From: Bacteroidota bacterium
GTDB lineage: Bacteria; Bacteroidota; Bacteroidia; Bacteroidales; Porphyromonadaceae
Direction: 5' to 3'
Assembly (NCBI GenBank): GCA_023396255.1
Contig: JAEWWU010000010.1
Span: 1-34,288 of the forward strand
Length of the DNA: 34,288 nucleotides
Under the pieces are notes generated by a model. It was given only the letters and a program-made list of their open reading frames with translations. It searched no databases and was not told the DNA's origin. The translations under genes and the position numbers were made by a program. Shown piece by piece: positions 9,214 through 17,924 of this stretch (position 1 is the stretch's first letter; every line of letters starts with the position of its first letter).

Positions 9214-9403
9214 ATTCCGTCCAAGCAAATTATTTTTTTGTCCGAGAAAATTTCTGCTCCATTCAAAAAATCAAACAAATTGCCTCCATCGCCTCGAACA
9301 AGCGTGTAGAAACTCTTGGTTTGTATCGGACTATGAATTGGTTGCTCAATTCTTTCTAAATTCGCTCCATAAAACTGCAGTATTACCACATTTTTTCCTA
9401 ATT

Positions 9404-11455
9404 ATGGCAAAAGAAGACACACGCAGCAATTCTCTATACGAACTCTTTGCTGCACCTAACACTCCTCTGGAAGTTTATCCTTTCGATCGTATCTCCCCGG
9501 AAGTATTTCCTCCTTGCATGCAATTGGCAATAGACCTCAAACGCCAAGAAATTGAGACAATTGCATCAAATCCCGAACCACCGACCTTTGCCAATACCAT
9601 AGAGGCTTTGGAAAAAGCAGGAGCTCCCCTCGAAGCCATATGCGGAGCTTTTTACAACCTACTCCACGCTAATGCATCGGAACCCTTGATGGCACAAGCT
9701 CAAGAGTATTCTCCGCTACTTTCCCGTTTGAGCGCCGACGTATCACTCAACCCGGATCTTTTTGCTCGCATACGCCATTTGTACGAACACAGAGAGACCC
9801 TCAATTTAGACTCGGTGCAACTCCGACTGCTTCGGCAAACATATGATGGATTTGTAGACAGAGGAGCTCTACTCGAAGGTGAACAACAAGCAGAATACCG
9901 CAGAGTGGTTGAGGAATTGAGCAAACGAACCACCTCTTTTGCTCAAAATAAACTGCAAGATGAACAACGTTGGCACAAAACCCTTCCGCCCTCGACTCCA
10001 TCTCTATCGGGCCTGCCTAAATCCATACTGAACGATGCCGAACAAAATGCCCAAAAGCACAATGAAGAGGGGTATCGCTTTACGCTTTCTATGCCACACT
10101 TCTCAGCCATTATGCGCTTCTGTACCGATGCCCGAGTCAGAGAAGAGTTTTATAAGGCTAGACAATCAGTCGGCTATGCAGACAATGAAAACAATAATAT
10201 CGAAACAGTACGCCGAATAGTAGACCTACGTTGCCGTTTGGCTCAACTGATGGGATATGAGAGCTATGCTCACTATCGTCTCAAAGATTGTATGCTCTCA
10301 ACACCACAACAGGTTATTGATCTTTTGGATTCTCTCAAAGACAATTATATAGAGCCCACCAGAGACGAACTAAAAGAGCTACAAACCTACGCAGGAAACC
10401 CTCTGCACCCTTGGGACTTGGCGTTCTATATGGAACGATACAAAGAGGAACACTACCAAATCAAAGAGGAGGAGCTACGCCCCTATTTTCCCCTACAAAA
10501 AGTGATCTCAGGTGTTTTTTCCATTGCCGAGCGTCTGTACGGAGTCTCTTTTGAAGAGCGCACCGACCTCCCCATATACCATCCCGACGTAAAAACCTAT
10601 TCGGTTTTGGATGGCGATAAATCTCTATTGGGGCTCTTGTATTTAGATTTCTTTCCCCGCTCCGGAAAACAGAGCGGAGCTTGGATGAACAATTTGCGTG
10701 AAATGAGCCCGAACAAACGGCCACAGATTGTTCTGGTAATGAACTTTACTCCTCCTTCCGAAAAAACTCCAGCCCTACTGACTCCCTCCGAAGTCAATAC
10801 CTTTTTACACGAATTCGGACACGCTCTGCACGGTCTTCTCACACAAGCCCGATACACCTCCCTGAGTGGAACCAATGTGCAGCACGACTTCGTGGAGCTG
10901 CCCAGTCAGTTTATGGAAAATTTTCTTTCTCAACCTCAAGTGGTGCGAGAACTTCTCTCCTCGCATTACCAAACGGAAGAACCGCTCCCCAACGATCTAT
11001 TGCAGAAATTTTTAGCCTCCGAGCGTTATCCGGCCGGTTACCAAACAATGCGCCAACTATTCTTTGGCTACCTCGATATGGCTTACCATCATCGCACCCA
11101 GCCATTGCCCATAGATTGGGAACCACGTCTCTTTGAACAAAAGGCTTGCCAACATATCACAATCTGGGAAGCAGCCCCACAAGGATGTTGCACAACCACC
11201 TCCTTCAGCCACATCTTCTCGGGAGGATATGCTGCCGGATACTATGGATACAAGTGGAGCGAGGTGTTGGATGCCGATGCCTTTTCTCTGTTTTTAGAAC
11301 AAGGTATTTGGAATACCGATACTGCTCATCTTTTTAGAAGCAATATTTTGGAAAAAGGAGATGAAGAAGATCCTATGATTCTGTACCAACGTTTCCGAGG
11401 GAGAAAACCATCGTTGGAAGCCCTTCTTCGGCGAGATTTCCCCGAAAGGCAATAG
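9404..11455 (+). CDS. M3 family zinc oligopeptidase / dipeptidyl carboxypeptidase
   Basis: A 683-residue soluble peptidase whose length equals that of oligopeptidase A and Dcp. The zinc site is HEFGH (H469, E470, H473) in FLHEFGHALHG, with the third ligand expected at E498 in DFVELPSQFMENF. The C-terminal substrate-binding segment contains FSGGYAAGYYGYKWSEVLDAD, very typical of M3A enzymes. It would degrade short peptides in the cytoplasm, plausible in an amino-acid-fermenting organism. The frame is open back to 9191, but ATG at 9404 gives the normal family N-terminus, and the upstream part crosses repeat copy A. OpdA and Dcp cannot be told apart here. There is no signal peptide. Confidence 0.9.
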   Translation: MAKEDTRSNSLYELFAAPNTPLEVYPFDRISPEVFPPCMQLAIDLKRQEIETIASNPEPPTFANTIEALEKAGAPLEAICGAFYNLLHANASEPLMAQAQEYSPLLSRLSADVSLNPDLFARIRHLYEHRETLNLDSVQLRLLRQTYDGFVDRGALLEGEQQAEYRRVVEELSKRTTSFAQNKLQDEQRWHKTLPPSTPSLSGLPKSILNDAEQNAQKHNEEGYRFTLSMPHFSAIMRFCTDARVREEFYKARQSVGYADNENNNIETVRRIVDLRCRLAQLMGYESYAHYRLKDCMLSTPQQVIDLLDSLKDNYIEPTRDELKELQTYAGNPLHPWDLAFYMERYKEEHYQIKEEELRPYFPLQKVISGVFSIAERLYGVSFEERTDLPIYHPDVKTYSVLDGDKSLLGLLYLDFFPRSGKQSGAWMNNLREMSPNKRPQIVLVMNFTPPSEKTPALLTPSEVNTFLHEFGHALHGLLTQARYTSLSGTNVQHDFVELPSQFMENFLSQPQVVRELLSSHYQTEEPLPNDLLQKFLASERYPAGYQTMRQLFFGYLDMAYHHRTQPLPIDWEPRLFEQKACQHITIWEAAPQGCCTTTSFSHIFSGGYAAGYYGYKWSEVLDADAFSLFLEQGIWNTDTAHLFRSNILEKGDEEDPMILYQRFRGRKPSLEALLRRDFPERQ

Positions 11456-11487
11456 TTTGGAGCTATTGAAAAAATTCCCTACATTTG
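11456..11487 (+). promoter_or_regulatory. Promoter of the lipoprotein gene
   Basis: TTTG (11456-11459), 20 bases, then TACATTTG (11480-11487): a full match to the Bacteroidetes -33/-7 promoter, directly after the stop of the peptidase gene and 56 bases before the lipoprotein ATG. Confidence 0.7.
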
Positions 11488-11543
11488 CCCCCACGCATAG
11501 TAAAATAGAGTAATTATTCACCCATAAAGAAAAGATTAAAACA

Positions 11544-12365
11544 ATGAAAAAAAGATTGTATTTCTCATTGGTCTCTCTGACCTCTTTGTTTTTCCTTTTG
11601 GTTTCTTGTGGTCCCGATGTAAAGCCCACCCCAGAGGAAACCAAGATTGCCATTGAGTCATCCATAGACTTTGGCGAAATCAAGGCTGAGAGCTTGCCTG
11701 CTAAGGCTGAGAAGAGCGTAGTTGCCACCACAAAGAACTTCAGCGGCAACCTCGAGGTAAGTGTTGGCGGGACTGATGCAGCCTCATTTACCACATCGGT
11801 AAGCAAAAACGGAGATCAACACACCATCAAGATTACTTTTGTTGGTAATAAAGTAGGTATACACCGCGCCAACCTCGTAGTAAAAGCAGGCACAATCGCC
11901 AAGCAGGTAGAAGTAACTGCTACAGTAAGTGTTGCCGGTCCCCAAATGACGACCGACTTCTATTTCATCTATGATGGCAAAAACATCCCCTCCGGAGGTG
12001 AATTTACCGTGAAAGATTCAGACTTCAGTTTGGAAGAATACGGAGAACCTCAATATGCCGTTGAACCACACATTCTTATCAAGGCAGAAAAGCAACCCAT
12101 CTATATTTGCAGCTTTAAGTCTGAAAAGAGAATCCCCAGCGGTTCTTGGTGCTTTGGCGAAAAGTGCGTTCCTTTCCCTGCCAACATTGTAGAATATAGC
12201 TTGGAAGACGGAGCCAAGGTAGCTCCCTCTTCAGATGCCTTGCAGTTCCATATGGGAATCCCTAAAGCCAAGCTCCCATACGAAACCAAAATAACTTTCA
12301 CAATTAAGAACACGAAAAATAATCAGGTCTACACGGCTACGATGATTGTGAAAAAAGACAAGTAA
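11544..12365 (+). CDS. Hypothetical lipoprotein with Ig-like N-terminal domain
   Basis: A 273-residue protein with a lipoprotein signal peptide: charged MKKR, hydrophobic core and lipobox LVSC, so C22 is lipidated. Residues 35-135 (SIDFGEI ... VTATVSVAG) look like a beta-sandwich domain of the kind found in Bacteroidetes surface proteins: a SIDFG-type opening, a VGGTDAASF turn and a closing VEVTATV strand. Residues 140-273 form a second beta-rich region with a cysteine pair (SWCFGEKC) and match nothing I recognise. It probably sits on the outer or cell-surface membrane; the role is unknown. The gene is a single unit with its own promoter and a strong terminator. Confidence 0.65.
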   Translation: MKKRLYFSLVSLTSLFFLLVSCGPDVKPTPEETKIAIESSIDFGEIKAESLPAKAEKSVVATTKNFSGNLEVSVGGTDAASFTTSVSKNGDQHTIKITFVGNKVGIHRANLVVKAGTIAKQVEVTATVSVAGPQMTTDFYFIYDGKNIPSGGEFTVKDSDFSLEEYGEPQYAVEPHILIKAEKQPIYICSFKSEKRIPSGSWCFGEKCVPFPANIVEYSLEDGAKVAPSSDALQFHMGIPKAKLPYETKITFTIKNTKNNQVYTATMIVKKDK

Positions 12366-12445
12366 TCTTTTTCCCCAAGGAAATGAAAGTTAGCTCTCTT
12401 TTTGGGAGAGAGTTATTTATAAATCGTTTTCATAATATGTTTTTG

Positions 12446-12480
12446 GAGAGTGTATCCTATGATGCACTCTCTTTTATTTT
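12446..12480 (+). terminator. Intrinsic terminator after the lipoprotein gene
   Basis: GAGAGTGTATC (12446-12456) pairs with GATGCACTCTC (12461-12471), with one G-T wobble and a CTAT loop, followed by TTTTATTTTT. A weaker hairpin lies just upstream at about 12393-12413. Confidence 0.8.
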
Positions 12481-12879
12481 TGCCCTGTAACAGATATATT
12501 GTTTAAATTTCTTACCACTCGATCTCCCATTGAATATATCAAACGGAGTCTCTTATCTATCAGCTACCAAACGACTAAATAGCCAGAAAGAGGAGCGCAC
12601 CAAGGAGAATTTTCCTCCTCGCCGCTCCCCTCCCCGAGAGCTTTTTTTGCTCGAAATTTACCGAAGGAACACCGGAATACAGCTTGTTATTCTTCTAAGA
12701 TATTTTTTGAGAAAGAGGGAAATTGAGATTGAGCTATACAACTCAAAGTTCCCCAAATACCACATCTCCACTACTCACAAGAGCAATAGAGAGATGGTAT
12801 TAGGATGAAAAGTTTATTTCTCGGATGAAAGGATAATCGCCCAAAATTATCGGGTTTTGGCTTCTTTCTGTATAAGACA
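12481..12879. other. Convergent intergenic region, no gene seen
   Basis: AT-rich sequence between the lipoprotein terminator and the convergent fucosidase gene. A 92-codon frame at 12530-12808 has no domain, signal or plausible composition. No terminator for the fucosidase gene was recognised here. Confidence 0.4.
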
Positions 12880-14982
12880 TTAAAAACGGATCAATTCCAC
12901 AGAAAGATTGTAGAGTCCTGCCGGTCGAGCTGCCGGAGGAACTAAATCTTTGCCTACTTCCAAGATCGAAGGAGAGGGGCAGAGAGGCAATTCCAAATCC
13001 ACATAAGAGCGTTGATAATTCTTCTTGGGAGTCACGGACAGTCGATCGCCATTTCTCCAACGATTGTAAAGCTTTATCGTCAAGCGGTGAACCCCTCGAG
13101 GCAACTCCAATAGTAACAAAAGACGATGCAGAGATTTGTCTTTGTTGGGGCGCAGCATATTCCCCGCCACATATTGCCCATCCAAGAAAACCATTATCCC
13201 CTCTCCATAACCAAATTCCACAGGATAAAGGCAGCCTTTCTTACTCTCCAATTCATAGTGGAGATAGCGGGCTGTTGCAGCATCTCCATTCCAATGCAAG
13301 CTCATCGGCTCCGGCTGCAATCGGGGGGCATTGACATCCCAATTGGGAGCAACAAAATCTTGCGGAACAACGCCAAAACGCCCTCCGCTTCTCTGACTAA
13401 ACAATCGATGCCACACAAGATTTTCCAAAGAAACTGTAGTCACCCTCTCTTTTCTTCCATTGGTCAATACAACTCTTTCTTCCCAAAACTTCTTTTGGGG
13501 TTCTTTCCCATCGGACAGTGACAAGCGAATTGTTTTTTCCTCTTCTTCCTCCGTAAAGAAAATCCTCGCCTTTTGTGATCGGGACGAAAGAGGCAAAATC
13601 CAACGATACCCCAATATGCTGCGAAATCCCGTGTAATAATCGATGGAGGAATGAGCAAACGAGCATTGGGCTATTCGGGGAGTTAAGAGCTTCCCGGAAA
13701 AAGGTTTTAGAACAGCTCCTATGGGACGAGCAAAAGACAAGCGTACCACTCCGTAAAGAGGGGATTGCTCTCCTTCCTTTCTGGTAAAAGACAGAATCAT
13801 TCCGGATTGAGGAGTACCCTGTGCCTTAATTCCAATACGACTATTGATACAATCAATCTTTTTTAGGATTCCCTCGAACGGGGGCAAAGCAAGTCGATCC
13901 ATTCCTTGGGGGATAAAAAGGTACAACTCCCTACCATCGGCAGACAGGGTGGAGGGAATCTGATCTGCCACAACCCCAAAAGGAGAAGGTCGGGTTTCGT
14001 AAACGGCTTGGGGGACAGAAGCCAAGAAGGCTCCCATACGAAGCAGTACTTCCTTCTCAAAGGGAACCACTCCCCCTTTGGGCATCGGTCCAATGTTGAG
14101 GAGATACTTCCCGCCTGTAGCCACTACTCGTAAGAGGGAATTTAATTTTTCCTTTACTTTGTCCGCCACAAGCCCCCTCTCCTGCCAAGAACGATACCCC
14201 CACGTTTCGTTAAACATAGAAGCCGCTGTTTGCCAAGGGAGCTGCATCTGGTAGTTGGGGTACTCATTATCCGCCATAACGCAAAAGTCAGCAAAGTCAT
14301 TCCCCACTCTTCCGCTGACCATACAATTAGGTTGAAGGTTGTGCACCAATTCGTACAACTCTTTGCTCTGTTTCTCTTGCAAAGAAGCCATATCAAACCA
14401 CAACTCATCCACTGCTCCGTAATTGGAAAGAAGCTCTGTTACCTGTTCCTTATTGTATTCGTGATGCAACGGAGTAACGGGATCGGCATTGTGAGAAGTA
14501 AAGGGCACAGCGTAGGGATAGTGCCAATCGATTAGAGAGAAATAGATGCCGAAGCGCATTCCTCGGCGATGACAGGCTTCCGACAACTCCTGCACCAAGT
14601 CTCTCCGAGCCGGCGTTCCATCGTAGGCATTATACTCGGTTGTCCGTGTCCTCCACAAACAAAATCCATCGTGATGCTTGGCGGTCAGCACAATGGAACG
14701 CATTCCACTTCGTTGTGCTAAGAGGACCAAGGCCTCCGCATCGAAATCCTCTGCCGTAAATTGGTGGGCAAGAGCTTCATATTGGTCAGAAAAGTGTACC
14801 CCAAATGAAAAGATTTGCTCCGAATAGCCCTCCGTAACAGGACGACTGTTCCAAACTCCACCCGGAATAGAATACAAACCATAGTGAATGAACATAGAAT
14901 ACTTATCCCCCAACCAATCGGCATAAACGAACTGACTAAGTGACAAGAGCAAAGAAATGAGGACGAAGAGTTTTTTTATCAT
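12880..14982 (-). CDS. GH29 alpha-L-fucosidase
   Basis: A 700-residue secreted glycosidase with a signal peptide (residues 1-21). The GH29 barrel covers about 22-360: GLYSIPGGVW, the substrate-contact LTAKHHDGFCLW (99-110), and DELWFDM, in which D197 is the expected nucleophile. PSPFG near residue 340 marks the end of the catalytic part. Residues about 360-700 form beta-rich accessory domains, the last (HYELESKKGCLYPVEF ... LPRGVHRLTIKLYNRW) reading like a galactose-binding-type fold. The enzyme would remove terminal fucose from host glycans, probably in the periplasm. It follows bioA on the same strand after 161 bases, with no promoter match between them. Confidence 0.88.
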   Translation of the reverse strand: MIKKLFVLISLLLSLSQFVYADWLGDKYSMFIHYGLYSIPGGVWNSRPVTEGYSEQIFSFGVHFSDQYEALAHQFTAEDFDAEALVLLAQRSGMRSIVLTAKHHDGFCLWRTRTTEYNAYDGTPARRDLVQELSEACHRRGMRFGIYFSLIDWHYPYAVPFTSHNADPVTPLHHEYNKEQVTELLSNYGAVDELWFDMASLQEKQSKELYELVHNLQPNCMVSGRVGNDFADFCVMADNEYPNYQMQLPWQTAASMFNETWGYRSWQERGLVADKVKEKLNSLLRVVATGGKYLLNIGPMPKGGVVPFEKEVLLRMGAFLASVPQAVYETRPSPFGVVADQIPSTLSADGRELYLFIPQGMDRLALPPFEGILKKIDCINSRIGIKAQGTPQSGMILSFTRKEGEQSPLYGVVRLSFARPIGAVLKPFSGKLLTPRIAQCSFAHSSIDYYTGFRSILGYRWILPLSSRSQKARIFFTEEEEEKTIRLSLSDGKEPQKKFWEERVVLTNGRKERVTTVSLENLVWHRLFSQRSGGRFGVVPQDFVAPNWDVNAPRLQPEPMSLHWNGDAATARYLHYELESKKGCLYPVEFGYGEGIMVFLDGQYVAGNMLRPNKDKSLHRLLLLLELPRGVHRLTIKLYNRWRNGDRLSVTPKKNYQRSYVDLELPLCPSPSILEVGKDLVPPAARPAGLYNLSVELIRF

Positions 14983-15143
14983 TGCAATTGGGTGAAAAAG
15001 AATGTCTTTATTCTATATTGGAAAATGGTTTCAAAGAATTACACACAACATTGCCAGACGATAACGGATCGGGGCACCTGTGTCTGCTTCTTTTTTATCC
15101 ATAGGTTGCCCCTGCTCGTCCACAAATTGTTTTTGAAAGGAGG

Positions 15144-16451
15144 TTATCGAGAAGTTTCTTCTCTCAAGACTTCGATCAATCCTCTTGTAAGGAGGTTCAA
15201 CTGATTCGGTTCTATGATGTAAGGGGGCATTATGTAGCACAACTTTCCAAAAGGACGCACCCATATTCCTCGCCGAACAAATTGTTTCTGCATCCGTGCC
15301 ATATCTACCGGCTGCTCCATCTCTACCACTCCGATAGCCCCTAATACCCGCACTTCCCGTACTCCGACAATCGTCTCCGCCTCTGGCAATTCGTCTTTTA
15401 GCTGTCGCTCTATGGCTTGTACCCTGCACAGAGTTTCGGGCTGGCGAATCATCCGCAAACTTTCGGCTGCTATAGCACAAGCAAGAGGATTTGCCATAAA
15501 GGTAGGACCGTGCATAAAACACCCGGCCTCCCCAGAACAAATGGTATTGGCAATAACTTCTTGCGTAACAGTCGCTGCCAAGGTCATATATCCCCCCGTC
15601 AAGGCCTTGCCCACAGTAATGATGTCCGGTGTAACTCCGGCATACTCCAAAGCAAACATCTTACCGGTGCGCCCAAAGCCCGTTGCTATTTCGTCGAAGA
15701 TGAGCAAAACGCCGTACCGATTGCACAGCTCTCGAGCTCCAACAAGGTATTGAGGATGATAGAAATACATTCCACCTGCCCCTTGAACCACCGGCTCTAA
15801 AATCAATGCTGCAATGATGTGGCCATTTTCTTCCAACAATCGCTCCAAAGGGACAAGGTCGTTAGGATTCCACTCTCCGTAGAAAGAAGAAGACGGTTGG
15901 GGCAAGAAATATTGCAAGGGCAAAGCTCCCGAAAATAGTCCGTGCATACCGGTTACGGGATCGCAAACACTCATAGCGTGCCAGGTATCTCCGTGGTATC
16001 CGCTTCTTATGGTGGCAAAGTGTGTGCGCTGCCCCTCTCCACGAGACTGGTGATACTGTATTGCCATCTTCAAAGCCACCTCAACCGAAACAGAGCCACT
16101 ATCCGCAAAAAAGATTCTATCCAATTCTTTAGGTAAAAGATCGGTCAGTTCTTGACCCAAATCAATTGCCGGTTTGTGTGTCAATCCGCCAAACATTACG
16201 TGGCTCATTGCTTCCAATTGTTCTTGTGCCGCTTTATTGAGTTGAGGGTGATTGTATCCGTGTACAGCCGCCCACCACGAACTCATTCCGTCAACAAGGG
16301 CGGTGCCATCTTGCAGATAAATGTACACTCCTTGAGCTTTCTGCACGGGAAAGACAGGCAAGGGGTCAATTACGCTTGTGTATGGATGCCATAAGTGGGT
16401 ACGCTCCCAATTAAGCATCGAAGGAGTGATAAGATCGGAAGAAGAAGTCAT
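15144..16451 (-). CDS. bioA: Adenosylmethionine-8-amino-7-oxononanoate aminotransferase
   Basis: Makes 7,8-diaminopelargonic acid (DAPA) from KAPA with SAM as amino donor, in biotin synthesis. The 435-residue class III PLP aminotransferase has HLWHPYTSV near the N-terminus, SSWWAAVHGYNHP (57-69), FADSGSVSVEVA, FDEIATGFGRTG (252-263) and the PLP lysine K282 in VGKALTGGYMT. The HPYT and SSWW motifs distinguish BioA from other class III transaminases. ATG at 16451 was chosen; the longer frame to 16457 needs a TTG. The gene begins 28 bases after bioB, so the two form an operon. Confidence 0.94.
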   Translation of the reverse strand: MTSSSDLITPSMLNWERTHLWHPYTSVIDPLPVFPVQKAQGVYIYLQDGTALVDGMSSWWAAVHGYNHPQLNKAAQEQLEAMSHVMFGGLTHKPAIDLGQELTDLLPKELDRIFFADSGSVSVEVALKMAIQYHQSRGEGQRTHFATIRSGYHGDTWHAMSVCDPVTGMHGLFSGALPLQYFLPQPSSSFYGEWNPNDLVPLERLLEENGHIIAALILEPVVQGAGGMYFYHPQYLVGARELCNRYGVLLIFDEIATGFGRTGKMFALEYAGVTPDIITVGKALTGGYMTLAATVTQEVIANTICSGEAGCFMHGPTFMANPLACAIAAESLRMIRQPETLCRVQAIERQLKDELPEAETIVGVREVRVLGAIGVVEMEQPVDMARMQKQFVRRGIWVRPFGKLCYIMPPYIIEPNQLNLLTRGLIEVLREETSR

Positions 16452-16479
16452 TATCAAGTAACCTTTTTGTTGTTTATAT

Positions 16480-17475
16480 CTATAGAACTGCTTCCCAATC
16501 TGTTTGGTTGGTATTGACCATCCCCATAGATTGAATCATTGCCATATCCTCGGCAGCTTGCGTCCCTGTCGTAGTAAGCATATCGCCTGTAATGGCAGCA
16601 TTGATTCCAATATAGACCGCCTTGTGCATCACCTCTTGGGAGAGTTGTGCTCGCCCTCCACTAAAGCGTAAATAAGCTTTGGGGTTAATCAGGCGAAACA
16701 GAGCCACGGTGGTCAAATATTCCTCTTCGCTCAAAGGAGGAGTGCGCTGCAAAGGAGTCCCCTTGATGGGTTGCAGTATGTTGATGGGAATAGAAAAAGA
16801 CTTCACCACATCTCGCAAATAGAGGGCGAACTCGATGCGCTGCTCCATACTCTCGCCCATTCCGATAATCCCCCCGGAACAAATCTGCATTCCCGCCCTT
16901 CGAGCCTCCCGTATAGTTTGTAGTTTTTGTTCCTGAGTGTGGGTGGAACAGAGTGAAGCAAAAAAAGACGGTGCCGTTTCCATATTGCAGTGATAAGTAG
17001 TTACCCCTGACCGGCGAAGAGCGAGCAGTTTGTCATAGTCCAATAAACCCAACGAAGCACACAACTTAATATCCGAGATACTCCGAATTTGATTGTAACA
17101 CCCAACCAAGTGATCTATTTCTCGCCTGGATTGCGACCTCCCTCCGGCAACCAAAGAGAAGCGACCAATCCCGGAATTACGATTTTGGAGGGCCGCCTCC
17201 TTGCATTCGGATGGAGATAACAGGGCATACTGCTCCGTTCCCGTTGGATAGTGCTTACTTTGGGCACACCACTTGCAGTCCTCGGGACAATTGCCACTTT
17301 TTACATTCACAATAGAGCAAGTATCAAAAGAGTTACCCATACAACGGACAGTTACCTCGTGTGCTGCTTCATAAAGCCCCTCGGGTAAAGCTGTCTGCCA
17401 CAACTCAACCGCCTCTTCCCGAGTAATAAGGTATCCGTTGAGAATTTTATCGATTAGTTCTTTCAAGTTCTCCAT
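16480..17475 (-). CDS. bioB: Biotin synthase
   Basis: A radical-SAM enzyme that inserts sulfur into dethiobiotin. The 331-residue length is normal. The SAM-cluster cysteines are C63, C67 and C70 in GNCPEDCKWCAQS. The auxiliary 2Fe-2S ligand segments and the YHCNMETAP region (substrate pocket) are present, as are NILQPIKGTPL and RFSGGR near the C-terminus. The frame extends upstream to 17544, but those 23 residues overlap a hairpin terminator and a -7 box, so ATG at 17475 (MENLKELIDK) is chosen. It is the first gene of bioB-bioA. bioF, bioC, bioH and bioD are not in this window. Confidence 0.95.
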   Translation of the reverse strand: MENLKELIDKILNGYLITREEAVELWQTALPEGLYEAAHEVTVRCMGNSFDTCSIVNVKSGNCPEDCKWCAQSKHYPTGTEQYALLSPSECKEAALQNRNSGIGRFSLVAGGRSQSRREIDHLVGCYNQIRSISDIKLCASLGLLDYDKLLALRRSGVTTYHCNMETAPSFFASLCSTHTQEQKLQTIREARRAGMQICSGGIIGMGESMEQRIEFALYLRDVVKSFSIPINILQPIKGTPLQRTPPLSEEEYLTTVALFRLINPKAYLRFSGGRAQLSQEVMHKAVYIGINAAITGDMLTTTGTQAAEDMAMIQSMGMVNTNQTDWEAVL

Positions 17476-17500
17476 TTTGGTAGTAAGTTTCAGAGGAACC

Positions 17501-17508
17501 CAAAGGTA
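17501..17508 (-). promoter_or_regulatory. Probable bioB -7 box
   Basis: On the minus strand this is TACCTTTG, 25 bases before the chosen bioB ATG. No matching -33 TTTG was found at normal spacing. Its position inside the longer bioB frame supports the shorter start. Confidence 0.45.
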
Positions 17509-17520
17509 ATAAAAAACAAA

Positions 17521-17546
17521 GGATGCACCCCGTACGGGGTACATCC
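17521..17546 (-). terminator. Terminator of the 43-codon gene
   Basis: GGATGCACCCC (17521-17531) pairs with GGGGTACATCC (17536-17546) with one mismatch and a GTAC loop. On the minus strand it is followed by TTTGTTTTTTAT and starts 26 bases after the small gene's stop. Confidence 0.7.
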
Positions 17547-17572
17547 TCCATTTTTCTTCTTACTTGAGAATC

Positions 17573-17704
17573 TCAATCTCCACCACCTTCTGCGGGGTCA
17601 TCACTAATTCCCATAGACAAACCTTCCATAAGAGCTCCGTTTGTCCGTAGAGCAATCTGCTCAACAGAAGGGGTCTGATACTTTTGCTTTTTCATAAATT
17701 CCAT
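17573..17704 (-). CDS. Small Bacteroidales-type 43-residue peptide
   Basis: Translating the minus strand from ATG 17704 gives a 43-residue peptide: a basic start (MEFMKKQKYQ), then TPSVEQIALRTNGALMEGLSM, and an acidic, glycine-rich tail ending EGGGD. A second ATG three codons in would give 40 residues. The layout (MKK, a YxTPxVE-like segment, short hydrophobic middle, Gly/Asp-rich end) resembles the many short orphan peptides in Bacteroidales genomes, whose role is mostly unknown. A full TTTG-N19-TACCTTTG promoter upstream and a hairpin terminator downstream make it a stand-alone transcription unit. Its function is unknown; a modified or exported peptide is only a guess. Confidence 0.65.
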   Translation of the reverse strand: MEFMKKQKYQTPSVEQIALRTNGALMEGLSMGISDDPAEGGGD

Positions 17705-17766
17705 ATTTAACTTTAACCTTAATACTCTCTTACGCTATTGTGAGACCCGCCCACGGCATATTGCTC

Positions 17767-17797
17767 CAAAGGTAATACATACAATTGTAAACACAAA
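17767..17797 (-). promoter_or_regulatory. Promoter of the 43-codon gene
   Basis: Read on the minus strand: TTTG (17797-17794), 19 bases, TACCTTTG (17774-17767), a full Bacteroidetes promoter match. It predicts a start near 17760 and a leader of about 55 bases. Confidence 0.7.
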
Positions 17798-17924
17798 ACG
17801 GAATACCAAATTCAAGAGCCCCACATCTCTCCGAATTTAACAAAACGGTGCTTACATCCCCGAGGGAATGATCTTCCGTACAGATAACGAACGATGAAAA
17901 GCAAGCGACCAAAACGGAAAGACT

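Noticed and set aside
9191..9403. Longer start for the M3 peptidase
   Set aside because: The extension begins inside repeat copy A and adds about 70 residues not expected in the family; ATG 9404 gives the normal length.
12530..12808. 92-codon plus-strand frame after the lipoprotein
   Set aside because: No promoter, domain or recognisable protein composition; it lies in AT-rich convergent sequence.
17476..17544. Longer bioB start giving 23 extra N-terminal residues
   Set aside because: The extension overlaps the terminator of the small upstream gene and a -7 box, and BioB proteins normally start near MENLKEL.
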